Of a stretch of 34,128 nt of DNA, positions 6,565 through 15,347 are shown piece after piece. Where the stretch lies: the NCBI GenBank assembly GCA_017961175.1, contig JAGCXV010000060.1, positions 1 through 34,128 on the forward strand. Direction: 5' to 3'. The stretch's first letter is position 1; every line of letters starts with the position of its first letter. Source of the DNA: Bacteroidales bacterium. GTDB lineage: Bacteria; Bacteroidota; Bacteroidia; Bacteroidales; UBA932. Under the pieces are notes generated by a model that worked only from the letters and a program-made list of their open reading frames with translations, had not been told where the DNA came from and ran no database searches. The position numbers and the translations under genes were made by a program.

Positions 6565-9102
6565 ATGAGATTCAAAGCATTACTTCTATCGGTCATAGCC
6601 GGGGCCCTTATGGCAACCGGATGTGCACAGGAAGACCATCAGGACATGCCTTACATCGACCTGGACGGCATTTCTGCTGATGCTGTTCTGACTTTTGAAG
6701 CCGGAGCGTCTTCTCAGACCTTCACCATTTCCTCCAACAGGTTTTGGCATATTGACTACGATGCGGAATGGCTCCACATCGAACCGTCCGTAGGACCTGC
6801 CACAGAAACTCCTCAGGTAATTACGGTTACCGTTCTGAGCAACGACTCGTTTGACAGGAGCGTCCCTATCAAGGTTTCGATGGATTATGACTACAGGACC
6901 GTAACCATCAAGCAGAAAGGAGAATGGGGAGATCCTGAGGACTTGATTATCTACAAGAACAACTTCGACAAGGAGGCCGCCACCCAGACTTACGGAACCG
7001 GCACCAGCTGGCCTTACACAGACCAGAGCGACTGCTGGAAGAACGAGACGGGAAGCGGAGCCGGAGAAGTGCAGTACACTGCTTCCGGCATCAGCATCAG
7101 AAACAACTCCAATTCTAACGGCAACTATTCCGATTACGATGGTTCCGGAACCAACAACCTGTTCTTCGGTTCCAAGGGAGCCTTCAAGATCGCCAACATA
7201 GACATTACCGGCAAGGGAGTCAACTATGAACTCAGCTTCGGAAGCGAGAAGTATCTCAACCAGGGTTCTTCCGTATTCAATCCTGCTGAATTCCACGTAT
7301 GGGTTGGTTCTGATCCTGACCATATGGTCGAGATAGAATACGCATTCCCAAGCGGATACAAGGACGGAAGGTGGGACAAGGCCACTTCAGTCTTCACCAT
7401 ACCTGACGGAACAACAACCCTTTGCGTTTACTATAAGGTGGATGTAGCCAGTGCCTATCGTCTGGATGACGTTAACCTGAGCATTTCCACCGTTGCAGGC
7501 ACTCCGCTCAACTTTGAAGAAGGCGTAAATCCTGACAAGGACCCTAGTGCCGGAACAATTATCTACTACAACAACTTCGACAAGGAAAAGGCAACCCAGA
7601 CCTACGGAAGCGGCACCAGCTGGCCTTACACAGACCAGACAGACTGCTGGATCAACCACGAGGGAGAGGGAGTCTCTAATGTAACTTACTGGTACAAGAG
7701 CATAAGTGTCAGGGCTAACAGTGCATCTGACGGATCTTATTCAGACTACTCCGGATCCGGAGTTAACAACCTGTTCTTCGGTTCAGACGGAATGTTCAAG
7801 ATCAAGAATATCCAGACCAAGAGCGAATACGCAAATTACAAGATCACATTCGGAAGCGAGAAATATCTTAACGGCGGATCATCCGTATTCAATCCTCAGG
7901 AATTCCACCTGTATGTTGGAAGAGACACTTCCAAGTGGGTTGAACTCACCTACACCTTCCCTAACGGATTCAAGGATGGAAGATGGGACGAGGCCAGCAC
8001 GACTATAACCATTCCTCAGGGAACCAGCGAGCTCTTCTTCCGCATCCAGACAGACGTTGCCAGCGCTTACCGTCTGGATGACTTCAAGGTCGTAGTTTCA
8101 GAAGAGGCAGGAACCAGCATAGACTTCGAAAGAGGCATTGACCTGGATGGCGACCAGCCGGGACCGGACCCTACAGGAACATACGTATACAAGAAGGTTG
8201 AGAGAGTCACCAGCGGCAAGGCCTATCTGATAGTAACTACAGACGGTACCGTAGCAGCGGGCCCTATTGCTGCCGGCAAGACATTCGGCTATCTGCCTAA
8301 GGTAGCGGTAACTGCAGCGAACGGTGAGATTACATTGAGCACCGATGAAAACGAATTCACATTCACTGAGGTACAGATGCCTGGCGCTACAAATGATGTT
8401 TACTACACCATCCAGCAGAAGGACGGAAGATACCTCTACATGAAGGGAACATACACCAGTTGCAATGTCGATGCAAATCCTACCGAGGGACAATACTGGG
8501 TTGTCTCCATGTGGAATACGGGAATGGGTATCGTCAACCAGAATCAAAAATGGATGCAGTATAGCACAACCCACTCATCCTGGGGAGTTTATGACTCCGA
8601 ACAGGATGGAGCCCTCATGCCTGAACTCTATGAAAGGGTAGATGACAGCGGAGAGGATCCAGGTGGAGACGATTCTGGTGGAGATGATACAGGCGATGAA
8701 ATCTCGTGGACCATCGGCTCAGCCAACCAGTCATGGGCCGCGGAAACTGACGCGACTTATGGAGCCGGTTTCTCCGCTTCAGACAACGACATTAAGGTTG
8801 GTTACTATAAGAATACAAGCACGTCAACTCCTGTAACAGCCAACACTGACCATATCAGGGTTTACAAGTACTCTGTCCTGGTAATCACACCTCTTGACCA
8901 GAGCAAAAAGATAAAGAAAGTGGTTTTGGAAGCCTCTGGAGCAAACTATTCATCCAGCATGGATGTTCTAGCTCCCGGAAGCGGAACTGCAACTGCTGCA
9001 GGCGCAACAATAACCTGGACAGGAACAGCTTGCGCGCCTTGGATTGGCTACGCTGCCAACGGACAGGTAAGAGTAAAGAAAATAACGGTAGTACTTGAAT
9101 AA
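6565..9102 (+). CDS. Large surface lipoprotein: BACON domain, duplicated jelly-roll-like domain, trefoil-like domain
   Basis: An 845-residue lipoprotein. The signal peptide ends in a lipobox (MATGC, Cys20) and is followed by acidic AQEDHQD, the kind of sequence that directs Bacteroidota lipoproteins to the cell surface. A BACON-type beta-sandwich covers about residues 32-118. Two very similar units of about 200 residues follow (127-331 and 332-525), each starting NNFDKE and ending YRLDD plus a beta strand. They resemble galactose-binding or choice-of-anchor beta-sandwiches, but I cannot name the family firmly. Residues 537-692 hold a beta-rich domain (YLIVTTDGT, GRYLYMKGTY) of a kind seen in Bacteroidales surface proteins. 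A Gly/Asp linker and a last beta domain (712-845) end the protein. No catalytic motif is visible, so a binding role is likely. It opens the dense nuclease-receptor run; the next start is one or fewer bases away. Confidence 0.85.
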   Translation: MRFKALLLSVIAGALMATGCAQEDHQDMPYIDLDGISADAVLTFEAGASSQTFTISSNRFWHIDYDAEWLHIEPSVGPATETPQVITVTVLSNDSFDRSVPIKVSMDYDYRTVTIKQKGEWGDPEDLIIYKNNFDKEAATQTYGTGTSWPYTDQSDCWKNETGSGAGEVQYTASGISIRNNSNSNGNYSDYDGSGTNNLFFGSKGAFKIANIDITGKGVNYELSFGSEKYLNQGSSVFNPAEFHVWVGSDPDHMVEIEYAFPSGYKDGRWDKATSVFTIPDGTTTLCVYYKVDVASAYRLDDVNLSISTVAGTPLNFEEGVNPDKDPSAGTIIYYNNFDKEKATQTYGSGTSWPYTDQTDCWINHEGEGVSNVTYWYKSISVRANSASDGSYSDYSGSGVNNLFFGSDGMFKIKNIQTKSEYANYKITFGSEKYLNGGSSVFNPQEFHLYVGRDTSKWVELTYTFPNGFKDGRWDEASTTITIPQGTSELFFRIQTDVASAYRLDDFKVVVSEEAGTSIDFERGIDLDGDQPGPDPTGTYVYKKVERVTSGKAYLIVTTDGTVAAGPIAAGKTFGYLPKVAVTAANGEITLSTDENEFTFTEVQMPGATNDVYYTIQQKDGRYLYMKGTYTSCNVDANPTEGQYWVVSMWNTGMGIVNQNQKWMQYSTTHSSWGVYDSEQDGALMPELYERVDDSGEDPGGDDSGGDDTGDEISWTIGSANQSWAAETDATYGAGFSASDNDIKVGYYKNTSTSTPVTANTDHIRVYKYSVLVITPLDQSKKIKKVVLEASGANYSSSMDVLAPGSGTATAAGATITWTGTACAPWIGYAANGQVRVKKITVVLE
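6943..8140 (+). repeat. Tandem duplication of a ~610-base domain-coding unit
   Basis: Unit 1 (about 6943-7557) and unit 2 (about 7558-8140) share long nearly identical DNA blocks, such as the stretch coding for CxTSWPYTDQ near 7003 and 7615 and the YRLDD stretch near 7455 and 8067. Period is about 612 bases. The high DNA identity points to a fairly recent internal duplication. Confidence 0.85.
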
Positions 9103-9103
9103 C

Positions 9104-10264
9104 GTGAAACGGATCAGAAACATACTGCCATTGGCACTGCTGGCAACAATAATGTTGCTGGCGGCTGCCTGCGGCGGCGGTGGCGGTGGCAAAGGCGGAG
9201 ATAAACCTGTTACTCCTGATGTCGTCGTGAGCCTGGCATTCAAGTCCCCGACCGTAGAAGCGGCAAAGGGCAGTCAGTTCGTGACGATTTCAGCTACTGG
9301 AAGCTGGACACTTAGTTCATCTGCCAACTGGCTGAAACCAAGCACAACTGGAGGAAGCGGAAGCACCACTATTTCCGTTACCTATGAAGAAAACACGTCT
9401 TCATCTCCGCGAACGGCAAATCTCACCCTGAATTGCTCAGGAAAATCAGTTACGGCTACCTTGACGCAGAAAGGCAAAGAAGAAATTCCTGTCAGCACTA
9501 ATCCAGGATGGCTGGAATTGCCTGCAATACAGGCTGGGGCAGGACACAAATTTGTGTCTCATAATTTCTCTAACAAAAACCTGAGAAGTTTCTCCTATGA
9601 CTGGAACTCTAACGACCTGGTTGCAAACTGGGTGGCTTATCCGCTAAACAAGAGCCTGATAGGCAGCGGAAACAGGACGGACGCTTGGGGGCTGGACCCA
9701 AAACTGACTTCTGCGGAACAGCCGATTCTTGCATCCGGTTACAAGGGCGGATATGACAGAGGTCACCAGCTTCCGAGCGCAGACCGTCTGACTTACGCCG
9801 AAAACGTCAAGACCTTCTACTATACCAATATGACACCTCAGATGAATTCCTTCAACGGTCAGATCTGGGCTACCGCAGAGAGTATGGTAAGAGGCTGGAG
9901 CACAAGCTGCGACACGCTGTATGTAATTACAGGATGTATTGTAAAGGGAAGCGGCAAGAAAGCCTACGACAACAACGGCAGGGCGGTTACCGTTCCTGTG
10001 GCCTATTACAAGGCTGTGCTACGCTACATGAAGGGAAGCACACTCGGTTACAGCGGTTATATGGGACTGGCTATGTACTTTGAGCACAAAGCCTACAGCC
10101 ACTCCAACATTAATAATACCATGACAAACATCGTGATGAGTATTGACGCGCTGGAAGCCAAGATAGGTCTCGACCTCTTCCCTAACCTGGAAAAAGTTGC
10201 GGGCAAGAGTGTTTCTGATAAGGTAGAAGCTGAAGACCCTACCAAAGTTTCATACTGGTGGTAA
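9104..10264 (+). CDS. BACON plus NUC1-type non-specific DNA/RNA endonuclease lipoprotein
   Basis: Secreted sugar-non-specific nuclease anchored by lipid. I place the start at the GTG at 9104, giving MKRIRNILPL and a normal lipoprotein signal with lipobox LAAAC (Cys23). An in-frame TTG at 9095 would overlap the upstream stop and add three residues. Gly/Lys-rich residues follow the Cys. A BACON domain covers about residues 40-125 and the DNA/RNA endonuclease domain (NUC1, ββα-metal fold) runs from about 140 to 386. The active-site signature is YDRGHQLPSADR with His221 as general base, followed by NMTPQMNSFNGQIW, which supplies the metal-binding Asn in this family. Substrate is double- or single-stranded DNA and RNA. 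It sits one base after the lipoprotein gene and 12 before another nuclease, in line with a role in cutting extracellular nucleic acids. Confidence 0.92.
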   Translation: MKRIRNILPLALLATIMLLAAACGGGGGGKGGDKPVTPDVVVSLAFKSPTVEAAKGSQFVTISATGSWTLSSSANWLKPSTTGGSGSTTISVTYEENTSSSPRTANLTLNCSGKSVTATLTQKGKEEIPVSTNPGWLELPAIQAGAGHKFVSHNFSNKNLRSFSYDWNSNDLVANWVAYPLNKSLIGSGNRTDAWGLDPKLTSAEQPILASGYKGGYDRGHQLPSADRLTYAENVKTFYYTNMTPQMNSFNGQIWATAESMVRGWSTSCDTLYVITGCIVKGSGKKAYDNNGRAVTVPVAYYKAVLRYMKGSTLGYSGYMGLAMYFEHKAYSHSNINNTMTNIVMSIDALEAKIGLDLFPNLEKVAGKSVSDKVEAEDPTKVSYWW

Positions 10265-10276
10265 TAGAAAACTGAA

Positions 10277-11374
10277 ATGAAAAAACTACTGACATATAAA
10301 TCGTTGACTTTACTGGTTCTGGCTCTGATTCTGAACCTCGGCAACAATGCTTTGGCACAGAACAAGGTCAAGACATATGTCATAGGATTCTACAACTTAG
10401 AGAATCTTTTTGACACTTATCACGACGATGGGAAGAACGACTTCGAATACCTTCCTGACGGAGCGAACCAGTGGACAGACATCAAATATCAGAAGAAGGT
10501 TCACAACATGGCCAAGGTCATCAAGGCCATGAAAGAGGAAAACCATGTCTATCACGCCGTGCTTGGAGTAAGCGAAATCGAGAACAGGCACGTTCTGGAA
10601 GATCTGGTAAACGATCCCCAGATCGCCGATGCAGGCTATATGATAGCCCATTTCGACGGCCCTGATTTCCGTGGGGTTGACGTGGCCCTTCTCTATCAGC
10701 CGAGAAAGTTCGAGGTGCTGGACGAGCAGAGCCTTCCTTTCGACTTTAATTCGGACAAGATTGTATTTGACCTGGATTCTGCGGGCAAGGCCGCTTTCCG
10801 CACAAGAGACATACTTATGGTAAGGGGTCTTCTTGGAGGAGAAATGTTTGCTTTCTATGTTGCCCACCTTCCATCCAGAATCGGAGGCAAGGGCGGAGAC
10901 CTCAGAAGCCGCGGTGCGGAGATAATCTACACACACGCTGCAGCCCTTATGGAAGAATTCCCGGGTATCAAGATTGTGGTGATGGGAGATATGAACGACA
11001 ACCCTACAGACGAAAGCATGACCGTCTATATGCATGGAAAAGAGAATATTGAGGATGTGCAGCCGGGGGATTTCTTCTGTCCGTTCATATCCATGCTCAA
11101 AGCCGGATACGGGTCCCTGGCCTATCAGGGAGCCTGGAATATCTACGATATCCTGCTTGTGAATTCCAATCTTGCAAAAGCTGAAAAGGGCACCTTGAGA
11201 ATTATCCCGATAGTAAAGAAGAAGTTCTACGGAAGAATATTCCACAGGCCTTGGATGGCTACCGAAGAGGGCCAATACAAGGATGTGCCTTTCAGAACAT
11301 TCTCAAACGGAGCCTTTGTGGGTGGCTACAGCGACCACTACCCTACCTATATAGTTGTAACAAATAAAGAATAA
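10277..11374 (+). CDS. Secreted endonuclease/exonuclease/phosphatase (EEP) family enzyme
   Basis: The 365-residue protein has a Sec signal (residues 1-28, ending NALAQ) and no lipobox, so it is periplasmic or released. The EEP fold is shown by GFYNLENLFD (Asn40, Glu42), LGVSEIEN with catalytic Glu100, HLPSRIGG, MGDMND with Asp238 and Asn240, and the C-terminal YSDHYP with Asp353-His354. This is the metal-dependent phosphodiesterase set shared by DNase I, exonuclease III and inositol-phosphatase relatives. The combination of signal peptide and the neighbouring NUC1 nuclease favours action on nucleic acids or nucleotides, but a lipid or sugar phosphate substrate cannot be excluded. Gaps of 12 bases upstream and four downstream place it inside the operon. 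Confidence 0.92.
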   Translation: MKKLLTYKSLTLLVLALILNLGNNALAQNKVKTYVIGFYNLENLFDTYHDDGKNDFEYLPDGANQWTDIKYQKKVHNMAKVIKAMKEENHVYHAVLGVSEIENRHVLEDLVNDPQIADAGYMIAHFDGPDFRGVDVALLYQPRKFEVLDEQSLPFDFNSDKIVFDLDSAGKAAFRTRDILMVRGLLGGEMFAFYVAHLPSRIGGKGGDLRSRGAEIIYTHAAALMEEFPGIKIVVMGDMNDNPTDESMTVYMHGKENIEDVQPGDFFCPFISMLKAGYGSLAYQGAWNIYDILLVNSNLAKAEKGTLRIIPIVKKKFYGRIFHRPWMATEEGQYKDVPFRTFSNGAFVGGYSDHYPTYIVVTNKE

Positions 11375-11378
11375 AGAT

Positions 11379-14318
11379 ATGCTAAAGAAAATTTCCCTGA
11401 TTTTAGCCTTAGTAATGTGTTCTGCCCTGGCGTGGGCGCAGACACCTACAGGCGGTGTTAAGGGAACGGTAATCAACCGTACAAACCGGTCTGCGGTTTA
11501 CAACGCGAGGCTGATGCTGCTCAGCGGCACGGAACGCGTTGCCACCGCAACAACGGATTCTGACGGAAACTTCCTGATTCCCGACCTTAAGGACGGAGTC
11601 TACACTTTGGTCATAGCGGCAGACAACTACGTGACCACAAGGGTAAACGTTACCGTCAACAACGGTTATGTAAAAGACATGTTCACGATTTCCGTTTACC
11701 CTATTATCCGCGAGAGTGAAGTCAACATTGACGAGGAAATGGTAGACTTTGACCTGGAAGATTCCGGTTATCAGGACAATCCGACAATCCTGTATGGCCA
11801 GAACGACGTGTTCAACAACCAGGCCGGATACAATTTCTCGGCTGTAAGGTTCAAGACAAGAGGTTTCAACAGCGAGGCTCAGGACGTTTATCTGGCAGGC
11901 ATCAAGCTGAACGATGCAATTACCGGTTATTCTCCTTTCTCCCTGTGGAGCGGACTTAACGAGGCCACAAGAACCAAATATACCGTAAACGGCGGAGACA
12001 TTTCAGACTACGGATTCGGAGGCTACAACGGCCTCACCAATATTCCTGCTAACGCTTCCAACGTGCGCAAGGGATGGAGGACAAGCGTTATGACCAACAG
12101 CAGTCTCTACAGGCTGAGGCTGATGCTTACCTACGCTTCCGGAGTTCTGGACAACGGATGGAGCTATGCTTTCAGCGTATCTGCCAGACTTGGAGGCAAC
12201 GACTGGATCAATGGAGTCTTCTACAGGTCTTTCGGCTACTATGCCAGCGTGGAGAAGAATTTCGGCAAATACCACAGGATCGGAGCCACCATACTGGGAA
12301 CTCCAGGAAGAAGAGGCGCCCAGAACGCTTCCACCCAGGAAGTCTATGACCTGATGAAGGACAATATGTACAACTCCAACTGGGGCTGGCAGAACGGCAA
12401 GAGGCGCAACGCAAGGGAGAGAAGGGTTCACGAGCCTATCGCGATACTGAAATATGACTTTACCCCTTCAGACCGCTTCAAGGCCTCCCTCACCACACTC
12501 TACAGGTTTGGAAAGAACGGCTACACGGCTCTTGACTGGTACGATGCCGCAGACCCTAGGCCTGACTACTACCGAAACCTTCCGTCTTACTTCCTGATGG
12601 ACAACCAGGACTATAACCGAATCAATGTCCAGAAATATATGTGGGCAAAGGATTCCTGGGAGCAAAACGTCAAGACCATTACCCAGATCAACTGGGACAG
12701 GCTCTACGATGTAAACAAGCACAATACCACCGCTGAAGGCCTGAGGTCCAAGTATGTGCAGGAAGAAAGAAGGGTTGACCAGAAAGACCTCAACGTAGGA
12801 CTTAACTTCAAGTGGAACGCTTTCAGGTGGTGGACGATTACCGCAGGCGCCAACGCCAAGTGGAACAGGACCGAGTACTACAAGATAGTTGCAGACCTTC
12901 TGGGCGGAGAATACTATGTTAACATAGACAACTTTGCAGAAAGGGACTATGCTACCAACGAAGCTCTGATCCAGAACGACCTCAACTACTTCTTCAAGCA
13001 CGGCCAGGCCCAGATTCTTCACAAGGGAGACAAGTATGGATATGACTATTATGCCCATGTCCATAACTATACCGGATGGATGAACTGGACATTCCGCTAC
13101 AGAGGCCTCAGGCTTGATATGGCCGGACAGGTCAAGAAATCAAAATTCTGGAGAGAAGGTCTCTACAGAAAAGGCCTGTTTGCAGGTCAGGACGAGAACG
13201 GCAACGACATCTATTATAATGGCGAGAACCTGACCAAATACAGTCACGGAGATGTTATCTCGTCTTACGGAAACAGCGAAAAGTGCGATTTCACCACTTA
13301 TTCAGGCAAGGCAGTTCTGAGCTACAGTCTGCTCGGAGGCCACAGGTTCTCGGTAAGCGGAGGATATTTCACAGAACCGCCGATGTTCAACAAGGCATTC
13401 ATATCGCCGAGAACAAGAAATACCCTTATGATGTATCTCGACAAGACCAGGATAGTGGCCGCCGACGCTACCTACTCCCTGAACAACAACCACGTAAACT
13501 TCAGGATCACAGGTTTCTACTCCACTATCAAGGACCAGACGGAAGTGATGAGTCTCTACGACGACAGCCAGAATTCCTTCACCAACTTTGCAATGAGCGG
13601 AATCGACGAAAGGCATATAGGAGTTGAGATGGGATTCAAGGCTCCTCTGTTCCTTAACGGTCTGTTCCTTGTTGGAGCCGGAAGCTACGGTGAGTATATC
13701 TATACTTCCAACCCGTACATGACTCAGACCTTCGACAATACGACAGAACTCATCTACGACTATGTAAAGATTCCTTACTGGATGAGCCATCCGACATTCA
13801 AGATGGATGACAGCGGTAATTACATCAAGGACGAAAAAGGACATTATGTTGTGGACAAGTACAAGCAGCACTATGTTCCTTCAACTCCTCAGCTGGCAGC
13901 CAGCCTCGGCCTTTCCTACAACAAGAACTACTGGTTCCTGGACGCCAACGTAAACTACTTTGACAAGTCCTACCTTGCAATGAATCCTCTTTACAGGACG
14001 GATATGGCAACCGCCGGTCCGGACAAGATTATCACCCCTGGTGAAGTTGAATATATGACCGAGCAGGAGAAGTTCAAGAGGGCTTGGGTTGTAAACCTGA
14101 GCATCGGCAAGAGCTGGTACATAAGGCGCAAATACCAGTTGGGATTCAATGTCAACATCAACAACGTGCTCAATAACAAGAACGTAAAGACGGGTGGCTT
14201 TGAGCAGAGCCGTATGGTTGACAATACAATCAGCAAGGAATGCTACTACAAATTCGACCCTAAGTATTACTATATGACAGGGTTGAGCTATATGGTTAAC
14301 CTCTATTTCAGATTCTAA
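11379..14318 (+). CDS. TonB-dependent outer-membrane receptor with CarboxypepD_reg domain
   Basis: A 979-residue outer-membrane protein. The signal peptide ends ALAWAQ. A carboxypeptidase-regulatory-like domain (GVKGTVINRTNRSAVYNA to about residue 105) precedes the plug (about 125-235, containing FSAVRFKTRGFNSEAQDV and GGDISDYGFGGYNGLTN). The rest is a 22-strand-type barrel with many aromatic, alternating strands and a terminal Phe (NLYFRF), the outer-membrane assembly signal. It is not a SusC relative with a SusD partner: no SusD gene is near. It imports a substrate with energy from TonB-ExbBD. Its place, four bases after the EEP gene and 12 before the DUF5689 lipoprotein, suggests it takes up products released by the two nucleases. 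Confidence 0.93.
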   Translation: MLKKISLILALVMCSALAWAQTPTGGVKGTVINRTNRSAVYNARLMLLSGTERVATATTDSDGNFLIPDLKDGVYTLVIAADNYVTTRVNVTVNNGYVKDMFTISVYPIIRESEVNIDEEMVDFDLEDSGYQDNPTILYGQNDVFNNQAGYNFSAVRFKTRGFNSEAQDVYLAGIKLNDAITGYSPFSLWSGLNEATRTKYTVNGGDISDYGFGGYNGLTNIPANASNVRKGWRTSVMTNSSLYRLRLMLTYASGVLDNGWSYAFSVSARLGGNDWINGVFYRSFGYYASVEKNFGKYHRIGATILGTPGRRGAQNASTQEVYDLMKDNMYNSNWGWQNGKRRNARERRVHEPIAILKYDFTPSDRFKASLTTLYRFGKNGYTALDWYDAADPRPDYYRNLPSYFLMDNQDYNRINVQKYMWAKDSWEQNVKTITQINWDRLYDVNKHNTTAEGLRSKYVQEERRVDQKDLNVGLNFKWNAFRWWTITAGANAKWNRTEYYKIVADLLGGEYYVNIDNFAERDYATNEALIQNDLNYFFKHGQAQILHKGDKYGYDYYAHVHNYTGWMNWTFRYRGLRLDMAGQVKKSKFWREGLYRKGLFAGQDENGNDIYYNGENLTKYSHGDVISSYGNSEKCDFTTYSGKAVLSYSLLGGHRFSVSGGYFTEPPMFNKAFISPRTRNTLMMYLDKTRIVAADATYSLNNNHVNFRITGFYSTIKDQTEVMSLYDDSQNSFTNFAMSGIDERHIGVEMGFKAPLFLNGLFLVGAGSYGEYIYTSNPYMTQTFDNTTELIYDYVKIPYWMSHPTFKMDDSGNYIKDEKGHYVVDKYKQHYVPSTPQLAASLGLSYNKNYWFLDANVNYFDKSYLAMNPLYRTDMATAGPDKIITPGEVEYMTEQEKFKRAWVVNLSIGKSWYIRRKYQLGFNVNINNVLNNKNVKTGGFEQSRMVDNTISKECYYKFDPKYYYMTGLSYMVNLYFRF

Positions 14319-14330
14319 TACATACAGGCT

Positions 14331-15344
14331 ATGAAAAAGATATTGAATATCGCATATATTCTGATTGCAAGTTCATTTCTGGCAGCTTCCTGCTCAGAAT
14401 GGGATCCTGTTGTAAACATCGGTTACGACCAACCTGAGGAAGTACCGTATCCTGACATCAAGGCAAACATTTCAATTGCCGCAGTCAAGGCAATGTATGT
14501 AGACAAACCTGTCCACATAGAAAAGAATCTGGTTATTGGAGGCCAGGTCACTTCTTCAGACCAGAGTGGAAACATCTACCGCTCGATGTATATCCAGGAC
14601 GCAACCGGAGCCATCGAGATAAAGATTGGAAAGAGTTCTCTCTACAACGACTACCGCCCAGGGCAGTGGGTGTTCGTCAAGCTGGACGGACTCACTCTCG
14701 GAACCTACGAGGGTATGCTTCAGATTGGTCTGGACGATCCTTCCGGAGAATACGAAACAGCCTACATAGATGTTCAGAGAATGATTGACCTGCACGTTTT
14801 CAAGGGCAAGATAGACACTCCTGTCCAGCCGATCGTGCTTACTGAAAGCGAAATCCTGCTTGAGCAGAACATGGAAAAGCTTGTGACTCTCAAGGGCCTG
14901 AAATACGCCAACGAGGCATTTGCCCTTCTCTATCCGGATCCTAACGGAGACAAGAAGAGCACTGCCAACCGAGTTTTCCTCAGCGACAAGACCTGGGGAA
15001 TCACCACCTGGGCTATGAGCAAGAACAAGATGCAGGCATATCTGGATTCCGGAATCTGGGACGAGGCAACCACCGCAGACGGAGCCAAGACTGTGGCCCA
15101 GCTCAGGAAAGAAAACGCCATTGAGGCAACGGGCACATATGTAAGCCAGTATTTCAAGATGGGAAGCAAGGAAATCCAGATCAGAACCAGCGGTTACGCA
15201 AAGTTCGCAGACGTTGAGCTCGACGAGGGAGTCCTTAACGGCACCAAGCTTATCGATATAACCGGAATCCTCACCAACTATCGCGGATCGGCTCAGTTCA
15301 CCCTGATAGACCTGGATGGAGTAAAAGTTTACTCAGCAGAATAA
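14331..15344 (+). CDS. DUF5689-type surface lipoprotein (OB-fold-like)
   Basis: A 337-residue lipoprotein with lipobox LAASC (Cys21) followed by SEWDP. From about residue 40 it shows the DUF5689 layout: an N-terminal helix (SIAAVKAMYVDKP), then strands VIGGQVTSSD, RSMYIQDATGAIEIKI and GQWVFVKLDGLTLGTYEGM. This five-strand pattern looks like an OB-fold, as in extracellular nuclease-associated nucleic-acid-binding domains. No catalytic residues are seen. DUF5689 proteins are commonly found next to TonB receptors in Bacteroidota, and here the gene directly follows one with a 12-base gap. It may be the lipoprotein partner that presents substrate to the receptor, in place of a SusD. The nucleic-acid-binding idea is inference. 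Confidence 0.85.
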   Translation: MKKILNIAYILIASSFLAASCSEWDPVVNIGYDQPEEVPYPDIKANISIAAVKAMYVDKPVHIEKNLVIGGQVTSSDQSGNIYRSMYIQDATGAIEIKIGKSSLYNDYRPGQWVFVKLDGLTLGTYEGMLQIGLDDPSGEYETAYIDVQRMIDLHVFKGKIDTPVQPIVLTESEILLEQNMEKLVTLKGLKYANEAFALLYPDPNGDKKSTANRVFLSDKTWGITTWAMSKNKMQAYLDSGIWDEATTADGAKTVAQLRKENAIEATGTYVSQYFKMGSKEIQIRTSGYAKFADVELDEGVLNGTKLIDITGILTNYRGSAQFTLIDLDGVKVYSAE

Positions 15345-15347
15345 CCT

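Noticed and set aside
12003-13871. Several minus-strand ORFs opposite the TonB receptor gene
   Set aside because: The plus frame is an unbroken 979-residue receptor; the antisense frames carry no family motifs, ribosome sites or promoters.
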